NCBI GenBank assembly: GCA_947069175.1
Contig: CAMTDV010000023.1
Span: 87,885,563 to 87,949,562, forward strand
DNA: 64,000 nt
Origin: Scalesia atractyloides
Taxonomy: Eukaryota; Streptophyta; Magnoliopsida; Asterales; Asteraceae
Direction: 5' to 3'
Below, piece by piece: positions 33,943 to 45,365 of this stretch. The position numbers and the translations under genes are program-made. The first letter of the stretch is position 1, and the number at the start of each line of letters is the position of its first letter. The notes under the pieces are model-generated. The model was not told the DNA's origin. It ran no database searches and saw only the letters and a program-made list of their open reading frames with translations.

Positions 33943-34424
33943 GTCAGGTCAATCAATGGCTCGAAGAGCTTCCCAACGTCTTGTGGGCAATTCGAACAAC
34001 CGAAAAGACAAGTCATAAGAAAACGCCTTATAGTTTTGTGTTTGGGTTAGAAGCTGTCATCTCGGCAGAAATAGGAGTTACCATACAATGAACATTCAAC
34101 ATCGACCTTGAGGCAAACTAGGCCGAAGCCATGTTGGACCTAGAACTCCTAGAAGAAGCTCGTGACCAAGCTACTATAAGAGTAGCAAAATATAAGCAAA
34201 AGATGGAAGCATACTACAACACTTGGGTAAAACACGAAAGGTTTAAGCCTGGAGACTTGGTTTTCCGAAACAATGATGCAAGCAAAAAGGAGAACCAAGG
34301 AAAACTTGGTCCTAAGTGGGAAGGACCTTACACCATTCTCGAAGCACACAAAGGAAGGACATACAAGCTAGTGTTATGCAGAAGGCAAGAAGGTTCCTCG
34401 CCATTGGAATGGGAAAAACCTTAA
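33943..34424 (+). pseudogene. Tat-lineage integrase C-terminus
   Basis: The reading continues from 31544 with WLEELPNVLWAIRTTEKTSH and then AEIGV. A 97-aa open frame at 34131-34424 holds the C-terminal domain (ARDQATIRVAKYKQKMEAYY, FKPGDLVFR and GKLGPKWEGPYTI). This is the DNA-binding end of the Tat integrase. Confidence 0.88.
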
Positions 34425-35395
34425 ACGGTTCCATGTGTAGGTAGAATGTTTTATGAATGTTGAATTGTTCTATCTCTCCTTTGTAATCAAAGTACCTCTT
34501 CATGAATGAATGATGAAATTATCTATAAAAATTTGTCTTTTTCTATCTAAAATCAGGTTGAGAACTTAGCAAAACACTCCATAGCAGGGTCCATGTAAGC
34601 GGATGAGCTCCCAGCCGTATTGCTCAATAGGTTCAAGGGTTAAATGAACCTATATACGAGGTGAGTTACTAAGTCAATTCAACTCCATGAGACTTAGATG
34701 AATCTTTAACTTGTCTCATAGACGGGTCCGAACAGCCTACATCAATTGTTCCTTAAGCCTCATAAACGGCTTACAAATAAAAGGACACCAAATAGTGTCA
34801 TAAATAGGATAAGCAACATATATCTTTTGTCTAAATACCTTAGAGCTAAGTGACTGCAACACTGAACTTTCCAAGGTATAATTGACAAAAAATACATAAC
34901 CAAATAGCAAGACAATTGCAAAATTACCAACACATAAAGGAAAAGTAGAACAAGGCATTAGAAACGACAGTTTTTAACCATACATAGGGCCATCAACCTA
35001 AGAAAATGTTCAAAAGCCTCTAGGGCTTTCAGCAACCAAGGAAACTTTAAGGGTTTCCCAAAAGACAACATGTTTAAAGTGCACCACATAATATTGTTTT
35101 AAGTGCTAAGAAAGCTACAAATAAAAGTTCAAAGTGTTTCAAATAGCAATATCAGAAGCAGTAGGCTTCGCTGCTTCAAGCTCCTTCACGCCTGCATCAC
35201 CAGCCTTGGACTTCTTGGCCTTCTTTTCTTCCCACCTCCGTTTGCCGCCTTAAAAGCTTCAAGGCTTATCTCTTTAGAGCCTTCGCCACCATCAGAAAAT
35301 GTCTCTTCACTATCACCTGAGCATGAACACTTCTTGGAAAGAGACTTTAACACCACAGCATAAACGACCTCATTAAGGCCAGGGGTTTTAACCCT
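34425..35395 (+). other. Tat spacer downstream of pol
   Basis: There is no coding signal beyond short chance frames. Tat elements commonly have a long non-coding spacer here. Confidence 0.5.
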
Positions 35396-36226
35396 TCAAA
35401 ACAGACAGAGGCTTACCGAAGCATTTGGAAACTTCACCCACATAGGGGTAAGTAAACGCTCCATTTTGAGGATGGACTCCTTGAAGACTTCAAAGGCTTG
35501 GGGTTGAAAGAGGGAAGATTGCTCTTGAGGCTCCTCGGACTCGTGATCCTTGTAACCAGCAACAAAACCCTTATGTCTTCCATATTGAGAAGTTTGGTGT
35601 ACACATTCCCAGGGCATTGTTAAACTCCAAAGAGTGGAGAAAGTAAGTGACTACCTGCTGAAATCCATGCTCAATGAGCCATTGCTTGTCACCGGTCGCT
35701 CGGGTAAGTGAAGCCTTCAACCCTTCCTTCTCTTCTAAGAAGGCTTTCTTCTAAACCTCCAAAGCATCGCTGTCAACCCTGGCCTGCAGCTTGTCGTCTT
35801 CCAAACGTTTCTCTAACTCTTCAATCTCAGCCTTGTGTTTAGAAGAAAGCTCATCAATCCTTAACAACAATGTTTTCTCCTTTTTAGCATAGCCCTTGGC
35901 TTCTTTCTTCACGGCCACCATCGAAGCTTTCATCCTATCCCTATTCTTTGAGAATTCTTCATACTCCTATATTCTCTTGCGAAACCGGGATACTCCCTCA
36001 GGAAGCAGGGAGTCAAGGTTGCAAGCCCCATCATCATCTTCGAGATCATCAGATCATCGTCCATTGTCAAGCAAGAATCTCAAACTACGGGGGGAGCAAA
36101 GTGGGTTAGAACATTCTCGCAAACGGATGATGACTTGAAGCTGTCACCAACTTTAACCTTCCAATTAGGTACATAAACCTCTCCAGGGTTAACAGTGCTG
36201 GAACCTTCCCTGGTCTTCCTAGACAT
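35396..36226 (-). pseudogene. Antisense ORF of the Tat element
   Basis: An open frame on the strand opposite to pol starts at 36226 with MSRKTREGSSTVNPGE, then YVPNWKVKVGDS and VLTHFAPP, and meets a stop. A second frame at 35751-35933 is rich in Lys and Glu in a coiled-coil pattern (RIDELSSKHKAEIEELEKRL). A third runs at 35396-35617. Antisense ORFs between integrase and the 3' LTR are known in Tat elements; their function is unknown. Here it is interrupted by at least two stops or shifts. Confidence 0.7.
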
Positions 36227-36580
36227 ATCCTTCTAGCACCCATAGATTAGAAGGATGATCGAAAGGAAACAAAGGAAAGAAGGAAAGAGAAACTAACCTG
36301 GGCTGAAGGAAGAAACTGATGGAACCTTTGCATGGAATGTGAAGAGTTAGGTGATTTAGGATATAGATAAAAGGGAAAATAAAATCTGGAATTTACTATT
36401 ATCCCTAAGGTATTAAAACCTGCCTGCAAAACTGTCATCAGTCACATCAAACTATTATTTCGAAATTCAAATCCAAAAGCTCAACCGCCTAATATCCTTT
36501 CAAGCCTTGAAGCCTTTAAGCAATAAAATTGTTCGTACAAAAGTCAAAAGCATTTAACTTACACCCTAAATACCTCTGAC

Positions 36581-36589
36581 TTGGGGGGC
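36581..36589 (+). other. Polypurine tract of the Tat element
   Basis: TTGGGGGGC directly precedes TGATGACGTGGG, taken as the LTR start. Confidence 0.7.
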
Positions 36590-37083
36590 TGATGACGTGG
36601 GTAGCTCAAACCTTAATAAACTGATCAGAGTACACAATAGCTTAAAGGTTGAAAGCTAAAAAGATTCGAAAGTGACCAACTGTCATGAACAGCAAAAGGA
36701 ATGGGGCAGTGTCCGGCACATCACACTTTATGTGTGGACTCTCCCATCCAGCCGCAACAGGAGCATGGGGAGAATACACTTTATTATCCACAAGTCAAAG
36801 CCTTTAACCAACCAAAAAGAGCAAGCCTCCACTGTAGTCATGGATCATGAGTTAAAGGTTTCTTTTTATAAAAGACTCTCTTCTCTATAAATGGCAGGCC
36901 CTTGTTACTCAACAACACACCCCTGATCTCTCTTCTCTCACCTAGAACATGCTTCTTGCATGTTCTATTCTTCACTCAAAACAATACAATCTAACTAAGT
37001 ACAAACATTCTAGGTTGAATATTCTTCAATCCGGAATTCATAACAATAATAACAAATCGATCCAACTCCACGTACTGCAAACA
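36590..37083 (+). repeat. Tat 3' LTR (proposed limits)
   Basis: The start is set by the polypurine tract. Possible TATA boxes are at 36867-36874 and 36886-36892. The end at about 37083 (GCAAACA) is a guess because the other LTR is not in the window. Confidence 0.55.
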
Positions 37084-39215
37084 TGGGGGACCCGACGACC
37101 TGCGTTAGGCTAATCCATTTTACCCCCGAGATGTCGCTTTTATCCTTGATCTTATATTTGTTGTAGCAAAAGAGAAAAACACATCTTTGATGATTTTGCT
37201 TTCAAGGTCGCGTACATGACTACGATCAAAACCCCATTGAAATTATACCTAGAAAAGAAGATAACCGGTGTCTTTGTCTCACCACATTTTTGATATCAAA
37301 TTTATTAGTTCACAACCTAACCACCAAAAGGTAAAAAAACGAAGCTCTTCGCGATGTTAAGCAAACAAAAATCCATTATGTTCACTTTTCCCGAATATGC
37401 ATTTGTTCCATCACTCACTCAAGGAAACTCTTAACTAATGGAACCAAACGCCTGACCAAATCCACCTTGAATAACATGCAATCATTTTTGACTTTTTTTT
37501 TGCCAAGATAAAATTCCGTTGACTATTATGTCACATAAAAAATATTCTTACCATAAACATATGTCGTTCAATCCCAATAATCTTGGAAATAACCTTCTTA
37601 ATACGTAAAGCTAGGGTTTTAAGTAAGATGATTGAAGAATAGCATACTCGAGTAAGGTATCTTTTGCTCTCAAATTCTTTGATGAAGCCAACGTCTCTCT
37701 TCCAACACATCTTAGTGTTTTTTCTGATAAATTTGAACATGAAACCGTTTGGGTCGGAGCTTTGTCACAACCACCACTACTTCTTTGATTAAAAATTTAA
37801 TTTTAATAATTCGAACTATGACATATTAATCAGTAATAATCCATTCTAACAATTTAATCAGTAGTTCTTTTAGTTTTCATTCACAATGCTAAGAGCAATC
37901 TCATTCATATAATTACCATAGATTTACACTTGATTCCTACCAGTGGCGGATCTAGAAAACTTTCATTGGGGTAACTTTTTAAAAGAAAGGGGTAACGAAA
38001 TCGAAAAAACGTCAATTTTTTTTCAAAATTTACACTACTGTCGGATTGCCAAGGAGTGACGGAGGCTACCCCTTATATAAATGTACATCCGCCCCTAATT
38101 TCTACTCATTTCCCCTTTGTAAGGAATGTACGTTCCCCGTTTCGCTTGTAGGCATCCATGCGAGCAAAATTGAATGAAAATTAAATGTAAATCTATGATG
38201 AATTATATGAGTGTGATTGCTTAACGAATTTGAAACTTATGAATGTCATGATAAAAAAGTTTTAATATTAGTCAATGTATTATAGTTTAGTTTATTTAAA
38301 TTTAATGTGTCTGTTTTTTTTCTCATAAATAATAGCATAGTGAAAATATAATAACCATTTGTGGATGCACATTATTATATACTATAATTATTATTTTATT
38401 ATTAAATACAAAGGATAATGCAAATATTATAACCATTACATTTAATTTTCCATATGCTTATTACGGCAGATTGTAGGTTGGTTACTTAGTTAGGTGATCT
38501 ACATCCTCCTTCCACACCCCACATGTCGATGCAATTTACAACATATTCAACAACCAAATCGACACTTACGATTTGAAAATCTGCAAAGTTTAAATGAAAC
38601 CTATAAACTGATGACGAAAGGTTTTGCTGTTTGCGACTTTGCGTGGTTCAAAACAAATCCGATTTTTTAACATACGTGATCAATAGTGGTGGACCCAATT
38701 TTTTTGTGGTTGAAAATCTTAGGACAATTGACTATTCCTATAACATATAAAAAGTTAAACTCTAATGGTACGTCAGTGATTTAAATTTACTGTTTGAAAA
38801 ATATACATATAAAAAGTTAAACATGTACTTGTAAGTTAAAACATTAGACGCGGTTAAACCATCTAAATAATGGGGCTTGGAGTCTTAAACTATTAAGACC
38901 ATACAATAGAAGTTGGATTTAATTAATGTTCTATGTACGTTGTATTAATGTTTACTTAAGATTAATTCTTTATGTTGAATTTTTATTTAAAAATTTATAA
39001 ATTTCTAATTTGGGTTTTCTTAGATATAGGTTTCGAAAAATTTCATGAGGATCCGTTTTAAAAGTTTACGGGTGTGAATGTGATCGCAAAATTTTATGGG
39101 GCAATCATGATTTTAACACTAAGTTTTTTTCTTCATTGAGTACGATTGACCCCGTAGTATAACTATGGGTCCGTTCCTGTTGGCTAGAGAAGAAAAAGAT
39201 GAATTTTATTATTCA
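37084..39215. other. AT-rich DNA without recognised genes
   Basis: No coding signal was seen. A possible degraded MITE at about 37942-38098 begins CAGTGGCGGATCTAG and ends ATCCGCCCCTAAT, with GGCGGAT inverted at its ends. No clear target duplication was found. Confidence 0.4.
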
Positions 39216-40339
39216 TATAATTTAGAGTAAATTGCACAAAACGTCCTTTAAGTTTCATCAATTTTGCTGGTTTCAGCCTTAATCTTTAAAAGTTGCCAAA
39301 ACAAGCCTTTAAGATTAAATTAGTTACGGATTTCATCCTTTATCACTAACCCGGTTATTATTTCATGTTAAACGGCCTCACACGCATGGCATGTGAGGGT
39401 AAAACCGTCTTTTTTCATACATGTGAGCTTATAAAACCCATAAAACACGCATTAAATCCCAGACCCTTTCAATACTCACAATTCACATAAAACCCTCATC
39501 GCTCATTGTCTGTTCCAATCAGGAACAGACCCTATTCCGATCAAAACCCCAAATGGCTAACAGAGGAGGTGGATTTCATATACGCGGAGAAGATGATGAT
39601 GTTTATGATGTCGATGAACTTCATGGTAAAGTTCAAAGTTCAATTTTATCATATTTTACTTCGATCCATTTCATGTATGTGTTTAAAGTTTAGATTTTTT
39701 ATCTTTAAAATGCAGAACTTTATCCAATGTTCTTCTCAATCAACATGCATCATGGGGGATCATTTACAAACAATCCAAGTCGTATGTATGTAAATGGTTT
39801 GTTAAGTTTCATTGATTTGGTAGATGACGAGAAATTTGGGATTTATGAATTGGCCCTAATGACGAAAGAGTTAGGGTATGATCTTGATGTCCCTACCTTT
39901 TACCATTATGTTGAGCCAGGGGGTGATTTGGAATCTGGGATTCATCTATTGGCTGAAGATTCCCATGTCTTGCAGTTGTTAGAAATCATTCATCAGGGAA
40001 CAGGTTTATTGATATATACATTGAGCATGGGATGTCTAATATTATCTTAGTGGAGATACCCTCACAATCAAGTGTGGTACTAGAAGAAATCAGTGAAGTT
40101 GAAGCCCAGATGATTGATAGTAAAAGGAACAACCCAAAGGGACTAGCATTGACCTGGAATGAATCATCAAATGAAAACAATGGAGGTGTGGAATGTGGAA
40201 CAAAGCACATTGAAGGTGATACTGAAAATGCAGCATATGTAGTAGATATTGAAAACTCTAGTATGGTTACTCCTCAGGTACCTAGTGCTGCAATTCATGA
40301 TATTGGAATGACTAGTTCTGTTATGAATGCTTTTGACCT

Positions 40340-40480
40340 TTCTTAGATGATAATGATAGGGATACTAATAAGGTTAACGATAGGGATACTAATGAGGTTA
40401 ATGATAGGGATAGGGATACTAATGAGGTTAATGATAGGGATAGGGATACTAATGATGTTAATGATAGGAAGGATGATGAG
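40340..40480 (+). repeat. Imperfect tandem repeat coding DRDTNEVN
   Basis: Units of 24-30 bp with GATAGGGATACTAATGAGGT occur about five times within the acidic part of the transposase. Confidence 0.85.
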
Positions 40481-41254
40481 AGTAATCAGGATGATAATGA
40501 TATAGAAGAAGATAGTGACCAAGATAGTGATTATATGGTTGATGAGGAGAATAATATGGATGAAAGTGATATTGACATGAGAGATTATAAGTTCATGATT
40601 CATGATGAAGAGGAAGATGAAACTCACCATGAGGCAGGGGTTGATGATTTAGAGGTCTTGGACAATGAAAACTTTGATAGTGCTAGTGATATTGAGAATA
40701 ATATAGGGAATGTTGGGAGGAGAACCTTAAAACATATAAAAAGGAATATATAACATTCATTTTGAATATGGCCAGCCAATGTGTGGTCAATGCAGTTCAG
40801 AAAACATGTAGTTGCAGGAGGTGGGAGATTACAGGAATACCTTGCAAGCATGCAGTAGCAGCAAATTGGAATATGGCCAGCCATGGTCAACAGGTTGTCT
40901 TTATTTATATAACATTCATTTTGATTTGTTATTGAACAATAATTGTTGTATACAGGTTGATATACAGAAAATTGGGTGCACCCATTGTACAAGTTGGAAT
41001 CATGGAAGCATGTTTACAGTTTCAAGATATTTCCTATCAATGGTAGAACTTTATGGCCCAAATCCCAGGTGCCAACTACTATAACACCACCGAGTTACCA
41101 CAAGCAAGCTGGAAGGCCATAAAAGAAAAGAAAAGGTCTGTAAGTGAGATAAAGGATATGTCCAAAGGTGGAAATTATCAAAGAAGGATGCTTCTGTAAA
41201 ATGTGGAAAGTGCAAGGGCCTTGGTCATAATACCAGGACATGCAAGAATGTTGC

Positions 41255-41420
41255 AGGTTCTTTAGGTGTCAAGAAGGGTGCAGGATCTAGTGGTGTCAAG
41301 AAGGGTGCAGGATCTAGTGGTGTGAAGAAAGGTGCAGGATCTAGTGGTGTGAAGAAGGGTGCAGGCTCCAGTGGTGTGAAGAAAGGTGTAGGCTCCCATG
41401 CTGTCAAGAATGGTGCAGGC
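41255..41420 (+). repeat. 30-bp tandem repeat coding GSSGVKKGA
   Basis: About five units built on GGTGCAGGATCTAGTGGTGT encode a Lys/Gly-rich tail after the zinc knuckle. Confidence 0.85.
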
Positions 41421-41832
41421 AAAGGCAAAATCTCAGAAAAATCGAAATGATTGTTTATGTTTGCTCGTGTTAGGATGTTTACATGGTTGTTCTTTTGGTT
41501 TTAAAAACCTATGTCTTGTTTAATTGTCTTTGAAAACTATGTAGACTTGGTGACTTTTGTTATGTTTTGTATTAGACAATATTTTCTTTATGGTATGTCA
41601 TGTTTTTATTGTCTTTATGTGATTTGAGGGTGTTATATGTTATACGGTCGTTTAGTGATTTGAGGGTGTTATATGCTATACAGTTAATGCAGGGTGTTAG
41701 GGGGCAGGTTACAATTTCTGCAGGTGGTTCTGTTTGCAGATTGTTTGGGGGTTGTATTATCAAGGGTTACAGTTTGTTAAGCATTGCAAGTTGTTAGGTA
41801 ATGCAGGTTGTTAGGTGATGATAAGTGTCAAA

Positions 41833-41998
41833 TGTCCGCGGACACTTATGGTTACTTTTTATGTCCGCGGACACTTATTCGTTCACTTTGTTATGTCCGC
41901 GGACACTTATGCTTTCACTTTGTTATGTCCGCGGACACTTATGCTTTCACCTTGTTATGTCCGCGGACACTTATACGTTCACTTTGTTATGTACGCAG
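41833..41998. repeat. Palindromic minisatellite, 5 full copies
   Basis: TGTCCGCGGACACTTAT recurs at 41833, 41862, 41894, 41926 and 41958, with a decayed sixth at 41990. Spacing is 29 then 32 bp. The 12-bp core TGTCCGCGGACA is a perfect palindrome. It lies between the transposase remnant and the GRF remnant. Confidence 0.95.
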
Positions 41999-42189
41999 CT
42001 ATACAAACATGACATAAACAACAACTGCAACAATATCCATATGATCGTTCCAAAATACATTCCATTAATAATATCCAAAATATATAACTGCCTTAACATG
42101 ATTCACAACTACAAAACACAATACATCAAGATCATACTGATTTCATTCCACTAACTAACTATTTTAAGAAACACAACAGTGAAAAGCAT

Positions 42190-42565
42190 CAACCAACTAA
42201 GAATCATGTACTTTTTCCATTTTTTGATTCAGCTCTACTGTCTTTCAAATGTTCCTCAAGTTTCTTGTTTCTAGCATGAAGCTCATGATTTGAATCCATA
42301 AGTCACTGTTAGTCCTTAGTAATCCTGGAATGGTATATTGTGCTTCTTCATCAGCCTTTGGTTCAGCCCATCCAATGAAATTCTTACAAATCGGTGATGC
42401 TGTAAACTAAACAACATACACTAAACATTGATTTCCAAATTATGGTGAATTTGGGGAATACATACTTTGAAGGGACACGAGTGATACAGTCGGCCTGGGT
42501 TTCTATCTGACCCAGAGGTTCGTAAGATTGCTTCCTTCCCACACAAACAATAAACAGATGACATT
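42190..42565 (-). pseudogene. GRF-type zinc-finger gene remnant in MULE-1
   Basis: From the ATG at 42565 the minus strand encodes MSSVYCLCGKEAILRTSGSD then NPGRLYHSCPF. This matches the GRF zinc finger (CxC, NPGR, then C). A GTATGT donor-like site follows, and after about 65 bp the frame resumes with ICKNFIGWAEP, which would supply the last cysteine, and a tail TIPGLLRTNSDLW. The frames on either side of the obvious splice sites do not join, so it is probably decayed. The transposase remnant converges on it. Function in transposition is unknown. Confidence 0.6.
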
Positions 42566-42874
42566 GATGTTGGGATTAGAATCTAGGGTTTGCAACGTGC
42601 AATTGTGTTAGGTGGAAGAACAAGAACACAAAGGGTCTGGGATTTTATTAGGGTTTTATAAGCTCACATGTATGAAAAAAGACAGTTTTACCCTCACATG
42701 CCATGCATGTGAGGCCGTTTAACATAAATTAATAACCGGGTTAGTGATAAAGGATGAAACCCGTAACTAATTTAATCTTAAAGGCTTGTTTTGGCAACTT
42801 TTAAAGATTAAGGTTGAAACCAGCAAGATTGATGAAACTTAAAGGACGTTTTGTGCAATTTACTCTATAATTTA

Positions 42875-43091
42875 TTCAATATGTTGGGTTTGGTTGTTAG
42901 AAATTTGTTAAATTAATTTATTAATTACTTTTTTCTTATTAGGCTTGGAAACCTATATCAACCTCTATCTATGTAAAACAAGCGTCGCTATCTACTTGCA
43001 TGTATCTCTTTCGGTTGTTATACCAACTTCAATTATCATACCAGTACTCTAACAAACCAAATGTCCACCGCAACGCGGTTGCTTCCACTAG
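42875..43091 (+). mobile_element. Helitron-like 3' end, copy 1
   Basis: It ends CTTCCACTAG followed by T, with a short hairpin CCGCAACGCGG about 10 nt upstream, as in plant Helitrons. It shares TTCTTATTAGGCTTGGAAAC and following sequence with copy 2 (43741-44652). MULE-1 is inserted in its upstream part, so its 5' end is not placed. Confidence 0.6.
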
Positions 43092-43680
43092 TCATAGATT
43101 AAAAAACCATAGATAACAAAATTCTTTTGAATATCCACGGAGTTGTGACTAAAGTTCGATGTGAGACTATACAAAATGGTATAGCGAAATAATCAATTTT
43201 ATCTCATCTACAAAAAGGCACAATCACCAAAATAGTCATGTTGACCACAAAAATCCATTCGAAGAGGCACTGGCTTTTACATTTGTTAAAGTGGGCTATG
43301 AATGAGTTGGACATTCTAAGTGTGGGCTATGAAAGAGCTGGATTATCAAAATATAGGTTATATCCTTCTTTGATTGGTTGTTTTGGATTGGCTATTTGAA
43401 TACACCTTCTTAAGGTAAAAATTATTGCCAACAGGCTTAGTTTGGGGATTCCCTTCAAGAAATCCATGAATTTGACTCTAATTGGTTAAGACTTTAGAGG
43501 GGTGGTGGCTTTTTTCTCTTACTTCGAGATGGTTTTTAGGACAAATACAATTGCATGCCAAATATTCAGTGCTATTGAAGTGGTCATGTGCGCATCCGGA
43601 AATGGGTTGGTGGGGGTTCAAGCTTGGGGGGCCTAGTTTTATGTGATTTTCCTCTTTTTTTTACTGAGTTTTTGCTAGCC
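43092..43680. other. Spacer without recognised features
   Basis: AT-rich non-coding DNA. It holds a short duplication at 43280-43345 (gggctatgaa). No genes were found. Confidence 0.4.
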
Positions 43681-43814
43681 ACTTACGCCCAAAAATATCT
43701 TGTTTTTTGCTAGCCACTTAGACCCAATAATATTTTGGGCTTGGTTGTTAATAGTTTGTTAAATATGTTTCTTAGTGATTTGTAAATTACTTTGTTTCTT
43801 ATTAGGTTTGGAAA

Positions 43815-44128
43815 AGATTAGTAGTGGCTAGTATATCAGAAAAGATTAAGGAGGGGAGATTGAGATGGTTTGGGCAGGTGTAGAGGAGATAGATCTCGGC
43901 GCCAGTTAGAATAGTGGAAACCTTCACTGTGGAGGGGAGGAGGAGTATAGACAGACCCAAATTGACTTGGGATAAGCGGATTAGAAAGAATTTGTTGGGT
44001 TTGCACCTCTTTGAAGATATGGTTCATGATAGGAGTTTGTGGAGGCATAGAATTAAGGTTAAAGATTTCTAGGCTAGAGTACTTCTGAGTCTTAGCCTTA
44101 TAATTAGGGGTGTGGATTATTATTATTA

Positions 44129-44165
<37 letters not shown>

Positions 44166-44459
44166 CCACACCTTTAAGGGGTCTTTGCGTGTGACTGTCT
44201 TCCTATTTTATGCCTATATGTGGTTCCACGAGGTCATATTTCTCTCTATTTTTTTATGTTACTCGTTCACTACTTCTTGCACTATATGGACTTGTCTATT
44301 TTTATATTTATAGTGTATTTGTCGTGGAGTCGGGGGTCTCTCTAGAATCAGCCTCTGTGTCTATAGGGATATGGGTAAGGTTTGCCTACATTCCACCCTC
44401 CCCAGACCCTACCAATGGTATCACTATTGGAGGGATTTATTGGGTATGGTTATTGTTGT
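43815..44459 (+). mobile_element. RTE-like LINE, 5' truncated
   Basis: The first 260 bp encode the extreme C-terminus of a LINE reverse transcriptase protein (KIKEGRLRWFGQV, then RPKLTWDKRIRKN and DRSLWRHRIKVKDF). A (TTA)n stretch at 44117-44164 follows. The 3' end CCACCCTCCCCAGACCCTAC with a TTGTTGTT tail is the type shared by plant RTE LINEs and TS-like SINEs. It is 645 bp, truncated as is usual for target-primed insertion. Confidence 0.82.
44117..44164. repeat. (TTA)n microsatellite
   Basis: About 14 TTA triplets with one interruption lie in the LINE 3' region. Inverted GGTGTGGAT/ATCCACACC sequences flank it. Confidence 0.95.
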
Positions 44460-44652
44460 TTTCTTATTAGGCTTGGAAACCTATATCCTTTTTCATTTTT
44501 ATAGTTTTCTATCTATATAAAACACGTGTCGCTATCCACTTGCATATGTCTCTTTTGGTCGTTATACAGACTTCAATCATCATATTGGTACTATAACGAA
44601 CCAAACTAATACCGATCGAATGTACGCCGCAACGCACGGAAAATCTCACTAG

Positions 44653-45356
44653 TTTTTTTATTTGTAATCATGTTTTCATATCATACACTCATTCACTGTT
44701 CACTCACCTACTCACACGCAAGCAACCTCACACATATTACATGGATGCTTTTAAAGAAATAATAATTTTAAGTAGAAAATTACGGTATCACAATTTAACC
44801 ATAACATATATAAAGTAATATATAGGATGAAAGGTGGGTGAGCAATTGGGCATGTAGGGTGCATTTGATGCCCACAAAGAAACCTAACAACTTATAAACT
44901 TATAATTTGAGCCGTGTTTATATATATTTCGACTAGCGCTCTCGTAATTCCTATAGTAGGCTGCCCATCCTTGGTTTGAACTCTACTATTACAAAACCGT
45001 GTTCATACTGAGCCCTTTATTAGCAAACCGGGCATTTGCGACTGCAATTTTGATCGCAAATAGCCTTTGTGGCGTTCTTGTCTCACTGATTCGTCAATGG
45101 TAAAATTTTTTGAGTTTGATATAAATAAAATTGGATGTATACTCAGGTTACAACGTAGTTTCCGTACATGGGTGGCCTCTGCTTATATTAGCGAATAAAA
45201 TAAACCTAAAAGGCGCATATCTATAAAAGAATATCCATAGATAATTGGTTTTGTTATAACTGTATGAAACTGATTATTTTGACCTCTAAATACATGATAT
45301 TGCCGCTTTGTGATTAAGAGAAACCGTTATAGAAAGTCACATGTCTCACTAATATC
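44653..45356. other. Spacer without recognised features
   Basis: AT-rich non-coding DNA. No coding or repeat signal stood out. Confidence 0.4.
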
Positions 45357-45365
45357 CTGCTAACC

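Larger units (their letters stand above)
39554..41450 (+). pseudogene. MULE-1 transposase remnant lacking the catalytic core
   Basis: The N-terminus MANRGGGFHIRGEDDD is followed after a short intron by a PB1-like domain common in plant MULE transposases (INMHHGGSFTNNPSRMYVNG, LALMTKELGYDLDVPTFYHY, 39740-39990). An acidic region with a DRDTNEVN-type repeat follows at 40340-40480. The sequence then jumps to a SWIM zinc finger (CSCRRWEITGIPCKHAVAA, about 40808-40865). The DDE transposase core that should lie between is absent. The C-terminus has PINGRTLW, AGRPKK, a CGKCKGLGHNTRTC knuckle and about five GSSGVKKGA repeats (41255-41420). At least one frameshift (near 41120) is present. It cannot be active. 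Confidence 0.8.
39225..42865 (+). mobile_element. MULE-1: Mutator-like element with long TIRs
   Basis: It is bounded by a perfect 9-bp duplication TATAATTTA (39216-39224 and 42866-42874). Terminal inverted repeats of about 215 bp (39225-39440 and 42650-42865) start GAGTAAATTGCACAAAACGT. Inside are a transposase remnant on +, a palindromic minisatellite and a GRF zinc-finger remnant on -. Length is 3641 bp. TIR identity is high, so insertion is not very old. The flanking sequence belongs to a Helitron-like repeat (3' end at 43091). Confidence 0.93.
43795..44479 (+). repeat. LINE target site duplications, 20 bp
   Basis: TTTCTTATTAGGTTTGGAAA at 43795-43814 recurs with one change (C for T) at 44460-44479. 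The uninterrupted version is seen in copy 1 at about 42936-42957. Confidence 0.85.
43681..44652 (+). mobile_element. Helitron-like 3' end, copy 2, split by a LINE
   Basis: It is similar to copy 1 and ends GCCGCAACGCACGG, then TCTCACTAG before T. A LINE fragment at 43815-44459 interrupts it. The 5' boundary is not certain. Confidence 0.6.

Noticed and set aside
40343..40630. 95-aa isoleucine-rich frame on -
   Set aside because: It is the reverse-strand shadow of the acidic repeat in the MULE-1 transposase.
41225..41428. 67-aa proline-rich repeat protein on -
   Set aside because: It is the reverse-strand shadow of the GSSGVKKGA-coding repeat.
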